From the NCBI GenBank assembly GCA_037179385.1, contig CM074185.1, positions 53,013,000 to 53,076,999 of the forward strand: a stretch of 64,000 bases of DNA, given 5' to 3'. Shown one piece after another: positions 56,881 through 64,000 of the stretch (positions are counted from its first letter, which is position 1; each line of letters starts with the position of its first letter). The position numbers and the translations under genes are program-made. The DNA is from Holothuria scabra. Taxonomy: Eukaryota; Echinodermata; Holothuroidea; Aspidochirotida; Holothuriidae. Below the pieces are notes generated by a model. That model saw only the letters and a program-made list of their open reading frames with translations, was not told where the DNA came from and did no database searches.

Positions 56881-58074
56881 GGAGAACCTAAGCACTCGTT
56901 ATTTTGAGCTTTCGTCTGCAAAAACAGTTCAATAAAACGAGCAAATTACAAAATAATGTCGACATTACCAAATGAAACCACTACCACAGGCCTATTTTAG
57001 GGTAATCCTTTGGGTACTGTTATATACAGTGGTGCGCCGTGGTCTATTCAATACTACCGGGGTACGGGGGTAACCAATTGCCATTTGCCTATGAAAGGAC
57101 ATTTATTATTCTCAGTGGCATGTACCCAATTTTCAGAAGTTTTTAAGTGTGGACACTTATCAATCAATAACGTTATTTGTGGCACACTCCCTGCCTTGTT
57201 TGAAAAAATATCTGAAAATATCACGGAGCTAGTTGTATTGCTGATAAGTCTAGATTTCGAGTTTCTGGTGAGGAAATATGAAAATATGGGTAGCATCGCT
57301 TTATTGTTACACTTCCCATTAGCAAATCCGAGATTCCACGGCAGTTGGAGATCGTAGGTGTAGCATAGTTATCTAAGGCTCTCCGAAGACATTTAAAAAG
57401 TTTCTGAAACTTCGTTGCCTTTTTTAGATAAATATTTCAAAATGAAGAGCGTATATTCGAAAATGGAATGTTATGGAAGAAAAGCTAGGAAAACATCACT
57501 GTAAATGACCTGTGTCACATAACGCAACTTTCCAAATTTTTGTGATTTTTCAGGGCCAGCTAAGAGCAATTACTCATGCCCCCTGGAATCCGCAAAGCTA
57601 CGCCACTTTCTAGTCTAAGCGTTAAGTCACGAATAATACCACGCAGTGGACGCCGAGTGCAGCAGAATTGTTTCTTTTACCTCCTAGATTACCAGAAGTG
57701 GCATTTGCTTTCTACCTCACCTTCCACCACAACTACAAGTAAATTATGCTTAAATACGTTGAACTAAATTTACATTTGGGGTGCAACTACGATTCGGGGA
57801 GCCCTCATGGGGTTCCTCCCTCTTAGCTGGGTCACTGCTTATAAACCTTTGCACCTATGAACCTTTTTTGCAACTTTCGTCCGAATAAGTACCATTTCGG
57901 GCAAAGTATACTGTGCAAGACCAAGAAGTGAGGTGGAATAGATATTGTTTTTCTGTACGCTGTAAGATTACATACCGAATTTTCGGTAATTCTTTTAAAT
58001 TATCATGGAAGTTTTACTTTGGATAAATTTTTAATTTTTCGAGCAATTTTGGAAAGAATTTGGACACACTCTCC

Positions 58075-58215
58075 GGTTGTGGCTCACTGACTTGTTTTCC
58101 GAGCACCACTTTTTATGCTGAGCACTAAGCATAATGGCAGTACTATGTTGGACACTCACGATTCTGTGTTATAAACCAGAAAGCCGAAAGTCTTAGTGAT
58201 TCCTTATCGCTGAAA
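58075..58215. repeat. SINE-related fragment
   Basis: GGCTCACTGACTTGTTTTCC and GAGCACTAAGCATAATGGCA resemble 28070-28120. The following CCAGAAAGCCG...TAGTGATTCCTT resembles 32931-32965. Confidence 0.4.
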
Positions 58216-59230
58216 TGTAAGTTTATGTTTATTTCTTGTTGACATTGTTTCATAAATTACCAAGCACGAACGTGCTCACTTTCTCACTATGGACAATGCA
58301 CAAGTTACAACATATATACCTAAAGGCAAACCTGCCAACTCCCACGCTTTCATAGTGAGTCTCACGGTTTTAGGCGTCGTCTCACGTTCAAATTTTCATC
58401 ATATCACGACAACACAACAGTATTCAAACAGCTAGGTGCAAACATTAAGCCACACGGCAAATATCAGAACCTCTCAAGTTCATTTTTTAACATTCAAATT
58501 TTTTAACTTTCCTAAGTACGTGTAAGTATGTGCATGTTTGAATATCCTAACACACTGAACCAGGCAAGATTTTGTCGATTCCGGTTAAGTTGCTTCTTTT
58601 TTTTCGAATCCTTACTTTGCATATGATTTTGGTAAATTTGTGAGAGAATTGTTACACTATAGATGGTGAAATATTCCAGGCTTTGATAAATGTAGACATT
58701 GCTTACATTATTTTGAACTCAATAATGGCCCAAGTTTTTATTATAGACTGACACACTCTTAAAACAACTTGATGAAATTTTACTAGGATATGGGTAAATG
58801 CATTTTTTGGTCAGAGCCTTTTAAGATAAAATGTGAAAGTTTAACCCCAACGATGTTCAGTTGTTCAGAAAATGTACTCAAATTAACTTACAAAGGGCAG
58901 ATTTTTCAATAAAAAACACAATTTTTTCATCACATGCATAAATTATTTTGCCGAGTATGATTACATCTATGGCAAATACTTGTTACAAAAGGCAAAAAAT
59001 CGCAAAGTGAGCCCCACCACTTGGATTATTTGGAAACCCTGGTATGCGCATGTTAATTGTTCTTTCGCACCGATGTGGTGCGGAAAAATTAAATTCGAGG
59101 TACCAATCTCCAGGTTTAATTTTTATGTACCAATCTCCATGTTTCTTCATGTAAATATCAAAGTTCGCTAATTTGGAGGTTGGCAGATCTGTGCTCTATT
59201 ACACTTCTTGAGATACCTTGTTTCACAAAA

Positions 59231-59450
59231 AAAACTTTCTAAAAAAGATGTGTAAATTTTACACAACAGTGTGTAAATAGTGCACAAAACTAACAATGTG
59301 TAACAAAACTACACAAGTTTGTGTAGAAATTACATATATTTGTGTAATAATTACACAATTTGTGTTGAATTGTTACACAAATTGTGTAGTTTTTACACAT
59401 TGCTAGCTCTGTGCACTAGTTACACAGCGTTTTTTAAAAAGTTTTTAGAG
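59231..59450. mobile_element. small palindromic element rich in TGTGTAA/TTACACA
   Basis: Ends AAAACTTTCTAAAAAAGATG and, inverted, AACTTTTTAAAAAACGCTG. The inside is a run of about ten TGTGTAA or TTACACA motifs in alternating orientation. Confidence 0.65.
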
Positions 59451-59464
59451 TGTATGTATTAAGC

Positions 59465-59895
59465 AAATTCCCATCTTCATAGGACATTCTTGAGCGGAGA
59501 TGCAAAATGTTGAAATTTATTCACTTAAAACAAATTAGTCCATTGCGCAATAAATTGTGACTTTCTTTTTGTACAACTCAATTACCTGCCTTGTTTCCCT
59601 TTAAAAATAGAAATGTTTGTAGGACCTTGAATACTTCCTGTCTGCTAGCATAGCATGTTGCACAGAGAGGGCTTTATTAATTACATCACCCCATAAGAGT
59701 AATAGTACTATCGCACCTTGATACAAGGTGCATTTACTTTCAGAAAAACAAAGAAATGCAAACATTGTTATTTGAGTAGTACAACCATGACATCACAAAT
59801 TATTGCGTAATGTACCGTTTCAATTTGAGTGAATAAACTTCAACATTTTATATCTCAGCTTAGGAATGTCCTATGAAGATGAGAGTTGGACTCGG
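59465..59895. mobile_element. foldback element with about 90-bp arms
   Basis: CATCTTCATAGGACATTC followed by TGTTGAAATTTATTCACT on the left (59470-59560) pairs imperfectly with 59790-59885 on the right (TGTCCTATGAAGATGAG). It abuts the preceding palindromic element. Confidence 0.65.
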
Positions 59896-60099
59896 TTGGA
59901 ACTTACTCTTCATGCCCTTGAATATATATTATTGAATTCTTTGACTTGTGGTATACCTGAATAGGATTGAACCTTGTGACCACTGTCGACCACAAATTGC
60001 TTTTCACCGACAATAAAAACAATAGTGCTTATTTACTAAGTACAGGCAGTCCACATGATAACTAGATGAGATAACTCTCTTTACCAATCAGCGATACCA

Positions 60100-60600
60100 A
60101 GTATACAAGCAATTCCTAGGGTATTGCTTTTTGACCTCTGGTGACTCCAAATGACCTTGGACCACTACCAGATACAGTAGGGATCATCTACTCAATATGG
60201 CTAACCTGCACACCTAATCATCTTACATGAGAGCAACCCCCACACCAGATACGAGATTAGTCACACTTGCCTTGCTTGATATATTGTGTTTTTTTTTTGG
60301 TGCAATTTCTAAGGTACTTACATTTGACCTCTGTGATCCAAAATGACCTTTGACCTTTACCAAAATCGAAAGGGATTATATACTACTAGCTACCCACACG
60401 CCTATATATGAGTGTAGTCACATTTACTTTTTCGAGATATCATGTTTGCAATGTTTTGAAAATTTGATCTGTCGACCCGTGATCCCAAATGACCTTTTAC
60501 CTCCAACAAAAACAATAGGTATCATGTACTTTATGCGACCAACCCGCACACCAAATATGAGATAAGCACGTCACAATTAACCTATTGTGAGATATCCTAT
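60100..60600 (+). repeat. TGACCT-rich degenerate tandem repeat
   Basis: Three diverged units of roughly 150-190 bp, each with a TGACCTYTG...AATGACCTT block, then CAACAAAAACAATAGG-type sequence, CACACC and GAGATAT. The middle unit has a perfect DR1 (60344-60356). Confidence 0.6.
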
Positions 60601-60979
60601 TTACATGCAAAATCATCTAATACACTCACACGCACACACTCCTATTATATATACGCACACACGACATCACCATCCCATGGATGTCTTGCCTGGAAGTAGT
60701 TCATCGAATTTTTCCAGGCCCCCGTCGAAAATTCAGGTCTTGCAGCAGGGGAGCGGTCTGTCCCTGCCTCGCATGCTTACGGTTGAATCCTTCAACGTTA
60801 CCCTAATCTCCAAATATGAAACTGTATATGCTGTGAAGTTGATATTATTTTGTTAAAATTTGAACATTGCGTTCACACAATTTAGGCAAAGTGATTCACC
60901 TGTGAAAGTAAAAAGAAAAACTTTCAGTTGACGCACTGGTGCGCCCTCTAAATCCTCTCCTGGAAACTTTATCTTTCTG

Positions 60980-63080
60980 CTACATATGATTTGTTAAAAC
61001 GTCCACCATATCAAGGTACAATTGTTTTGCCTCCGCTGTGGTTTCAGGAAATTGATCGTTCCTAATCTCACCGAAAAGTTCATGTATTACTGCAAGTAGT
61101 TCGGGGCTGCAACTGTGTTCAGAATATGGTGAGCAATACAGCCTCTCAACCTCCCGGAGTTCCTCGCCTGAGGCGTTGAGTTCCATTTTGTAATCATGGG
61201 TGTGATACACTTCTGGTGTGAAGTAAAGTACATCTGGTATACCTCTAGCACAACCAAGCCTTTGACTTCTTATGGAATGTTGATTCCATTCCCGCACCAC
61301 TTGGTCGAAATCTCGTTGTATGATGCGGTTAAAACAGAATCTGAGGCAATCCACGTGGATGTGGTTACTATTGTCAAAACTGCCGTCATTTCTCATACTT
61401 AAAAAAAATTGTATCCAGTAATTTGATGACATCCTTCCAAGTTGTCCCCACCAAGTCTCGATTCTTTGGTTTGCAGCTGAACGCCCATACAAGAAGCTTT
61501 TATGGCGACGAAAATGGTCATCATGGTACCATCTTAATGCAATCTGTAAATCATGGAGAAATACATTTTCAGTTCCCCGGTCCGCTCTTACAATTTTTGG
61601 TACCCCACCGATCTGATTTACATAATCGATGAAAAGCTTCGCAACAATTCTTGGATTGTTATTGCTGTTACCAACATATAGCCAGAGAACTTTGCGAGAA
61701 AAGCCGTCAATTGCTGCATGCACAGCGAATCCAAACTGCTTTAGTTTATCATATCCATCAACGTGAATGAGATAATTTGGTCCTGGACTCCTGTACGTCC
61801 TACGAATTATTCGATGACGTCTTCTTAAAGCTACTCCGTCTGGATCCAACACATTTAAAAGAAGCCTAGTTGCTTCTTGTGTTATGGGTAAGCAGTGTGT
61901 AGTGCGGAGTCGATGCCACATAGCCCGGTAACCCAAGTTTTGTCCGCTGCCATGAGTTTCATAAAGGATTGCTCGTATGACGTTATCGTAATTTAGGGAA
62001 GCGTCTCGTCTTCTACATCTATGATAAGCGAGTATCCTACGTAAGTGTCGCAAGCTAATATTTATACCATGACGTAACACCAGAAAATTTATAATTGTGG
62101 CAGCAGTGAAACCGTCATGCCAGTAATGCAGAATTAAGGCATCCCGTATTTGTGGTGCATGGACTCTTACTTCTGCAGCAGTGTACAGAGCAGGACCTGG
62201 AGCTAATGCGGAGGTGAATATACCACCACAACCAGAAGAACCTGTGAAAGTTGAGCAAATATGGTAAAATATCATGAAAAATTTTTCGCTTTATTAACCA
62301 CTGAAACTGCATCATGTCCACTTTTAGACGTCTAACATATTCTATTATCTTTGTTTGCCTTTACAAGTAAACCATACAAAACTGCTAATGGCTAGAGCAT
62401 TGTATTTATAAAAACCGTGGAAGCACTTCATTGAATAAACTGCAAGGGCCATATCATATTGACAGACATGGGAGAGGGGCTGGTTTCTTTATATTAGCTA
62501 CAACCACATTTCTCCTACGGCCAAACCAAAATGTCGCCACGGTTAAAAAGAACAGAAAAAGAAAAACAAGAATATAAGACAAAAAAGGAAAAGGGTAATC
62601 AAAAAGTGAAAAAAATTGTCTACAATGTAGGCCTTTGTCAAAATATATTATACAGTGAAGTTAGAATTATCTCAATTGCAATCTATTAAAGAGATTGGAG
62701 AAGGGGGCTATAATGTGCCAAAATAGGGGAATGGCAAAGCATTTGTGCTAGTTAGTTACGAACTATATCTATTTATTCCATGACTTCAAATTTTACTGGA
62801 ATGTTAGGAAGGGCACGGCCACTTCCGTCAAAAATTTATTTAAAGCGTGTGTTTACAAAAAGCGTGGGAGACATGTCCCCCATTCCTCCACAGTTCGATG
62901 TCCATGGACCTTTCAAGTTCATTCGAGACACTTATACCGTCATATCATTTTCATTCAACCAAATAAAATCCCCCGATAAGGGCCTGACTATGGTGTCTCC
63001 TCGAGAAAGTATATTAATGTATCAAACTTACCATGCTTAATTTCAAAGATGCCGTCATTTTCTCGATGAAGGTAATTCAT
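60980..63080 (-). CDS. DDE (rve-type) integrase/transposase, two exons, about 436 aa
   Basis: DNA-strand-transfer enzyme of the retroviral-integrase-like DDE superfamily. The main exon is 60980-62241. I infer a first exon at 63032-63080 (MNYLHRENDGIFEIKH) because AAGCATG/GTAAGT joins CTTTCACAG/GT in phase; otherwise the frame opens at 62275. An N-terminal helix-turn-helix-like part (about 45-95) precedes the catalytic core: Asp178 in HVDGYDKL, Asp237 in RADRGTEN, Glu278 in NQRIETWW. The D-E spacing is 40, against 35 in retroviral integrases. No HHCC zinc finger or chromodomain was seen. Similar stand-alone 'integrase core domain' proteins are multicopy in fish and cnidarian genomes (general recollection). 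No frameshift or internal stop. Element superfamily not assigned; IS3EU-like is one possibility. Confidence 0.8.
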
Positions 63081-63170
63081 ATGAAGAATACAAGCTATTT
63101 TTCGATGTGGTTATATCATTCCAGTAGTCTTCTGTGTGCATAGCCTGCTTCAACTGTAAAGGTCTATGTC

Positions 63171-63176
63171 ATATAT
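63171..63176 (-). promoter_or_regulatory. possible TATA box of the integrase gene
   Basis: CAATATATGAC on the minus strand, about 90 bases upstream of the inferred start at 63080. Weak evidence in AT-rich DNA. Confidence 0.25.
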
Positions 63177-63254
63177 TGCCGTGCGCCGTTACATTAAGGG
63201 GTATCGATGTCATTAAATGAGCATTTAGCAAAATTCTGCAACTTTGAAGAGTTA

Positions 63255-63870
63255 AAAGTTAGCAATTTAACATTCTGCAGATAATTGTGGCGATCACAAA
63301 ATGTCAATTGAACATTGAGTGAAATTTTGCTTCTTTTTAGAGTTTGGTTGAGTTAGGAACTCAACATTTAGTAAATAATTGTGGAGATCACAAAATGTCA
63401 ATTGAACATTGAGTAAAATTTTGCTTCTCTTTAGAGTTTTGTTGGGTAAGGAACTCAACATTTAGCAAATAATTGTGGCGATCACAAAATGTCAATTGAA
63501 CATTGAGTGAAATTTTGCTTCTTTTTAGAGTTTGGTTGAGTTAGGAACTCAACATTTAGCAAATAATTGTAGAGATCACAAAATGTCAATTGAACATTGA
63601 GTAAAATTTTGCTTCTGTTTAGAGTTATGTTGAGTAAGGAACTCAACATTTTGCAAATAATTGTGGAGATCACAAAATGTCAATTGAACATTGAGTAAAG
63701 TTTTGCTTCTTTTTAGAGTTTTGTTGAGTTAGGAACTCAACATTTAGCAAATAATTGTGGAGATCACAAAATGTCAATTGAACATTGAGTAAAATTATGC
63801 TCCCATGCAAAGTTTGAAAAAGTCAACAATCTGCCATTGTGCAAATAATTGTGGAGATCATGAGTTGTGT
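63255..63870 (-). repeat. right subterminal tandem array
   Basis: GATCACAAAATGTCAATTGA recurs at 63292, 63386, 63480, 63574, 63668 and 63762, with a variant at 63856, exactly 94 bases apart. It is the reverse complement of the left array and shorter. Confidence 0.92.
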
Positions 63871-64000
63871 AAACTCGACAATAAAGCATTAATCAATATT
63901 TTGCTGCATTGCAAGAAAATGAGTAATTGTGAAAAGGCACAATTTTTTGCATTTTGTTGAGATATATGTGCTCAATGTAACAAATTATTGCAAATTGTCA
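63747..64000 (-). repeat. right terminal inverted repeat arm
   Basis: The reverse complement of 49347-49600. It runs off the window end at AAATTGTCA, so the true terminus is not seen. Confidence 0.8.

Larger units (their letters stand above)
50740..60970. other. interior of the large element, no recognised gene
   Basis: About 10 kb with only short open frames. Holds dispersed repeats that also occur outside the element, two palindromic MITEs (59231-59450 and 59465-59895), a 45-bp duplication (52317-52400) and a TGACCT-rich repeat (60100-60600). The 135-codon frame at 52142-52549 contains that duplication and looks non-coding. Confidence 0.5.
49347..64000. mobile_element. integrase-bearing element with long inverted ends, at least 14.65 kb
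   Basis: The outer 254 bp (49347-49600) equal the reverse complement of 63747-64000 with no gap and one mismatch in my reading. Inside both ends lie about 94-bp tandem arrays in opposite orientation. Near the right end is an intact DDE integrase gene on the minus strand. No family B polymerase, ATPase, protease or capsid frame was recognised. The right end reaches the window edge, so the true termini and target duplication are not visible. Insertion is in intron 1 of the MGST1-like gene. The near-identical ends suggest recent activity or ongoing homogenisation (inference). Confidence 0.7.

Noticed and set aside
63255..63870. Regular 94-bp repeats suggesting a CRISPR-like array
   Set aside because: Units are head-to-tail with no unique spacers, the same array is inverted at the other end of the element, and the genome is eukaryotic.
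49347..64000. Polinton/Maverick identity
   Set aside because: Size and long inverted ends fit, but no DNA polymerase B, ATPase, protease or capsid frames were recognised, and the integrase lacks the HHCC finger and chromodomain expected there.

Overview
The window looks like nuclear DNA of a marine invertebrate animal, possibly an echinoderm or other non-vertebrate deuterostome. It is AT-rich and intron-rich, most of its length is repeats, and two conserved animal genes are visible as short GT..AG exons. The species assignment is a guess from repeat style, not from any marker gene.

Positions 1465-39263 (minus strand) hold what appears to be a complete kinesin-3 gene of the KIF14 type. I could join 21 coding exons, all with GT..AG borders and compatible phases, into one 926-residue frame. 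The order is a short N-terminal tail, a motor domain (P-loop, switch I, switch II), a neck, a degenerate FHA-like domain, coiled coil and a C-terminal tail. A poly(A) signal lies 70 bases past the stop. The introns are full of mobile-element remains: a dead Penelope-like retroelement, a probable solo LTR, four copies of one MITE family, other palindromic MITEs, nested foldbacks and tRNA-derived SINEs.

Positions 39264-49074 separate two divergent genes. Close to the kinesin start lies a fragment matching the 5' end of U2 snRNA, followed by a perfect 13-bp hairpin. The rest is decayed repeats, including a family with a 'cgctccgcgcc' core. At 49075-49209 (plus strand) is the first coding exon of a microsomal glutathione S-transferase 1 (MAPEG) gene; its remaining exons are not in the window.

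From about 49347 to the window end at 64000 lies the most unusual object: an apparent mobile element of at least 14.65 kb. Its outer 254 bp form an inverted repeat with a single mismatch in my reading. Just inside are arrays of about 94-bp tandem units in opposite orientation, about 1.1 kb on the left and 0.6 kb on the right. Near the right end is an intact, probably two-exon gene for a DDE (rve-type) integrase of about 436 residues. No polymerase, ATPase, protease or capsid gene was recognised inside, so it is not a recognisable Polinton/Maverick. It sits in intron 1 of the MGST1-like gene, 138 bp past the splice donor. The ten kilobases between the arrays hold older dispersed repeats, a 23-kb-scale mix also seen outside the element, and no other recognisable gene.
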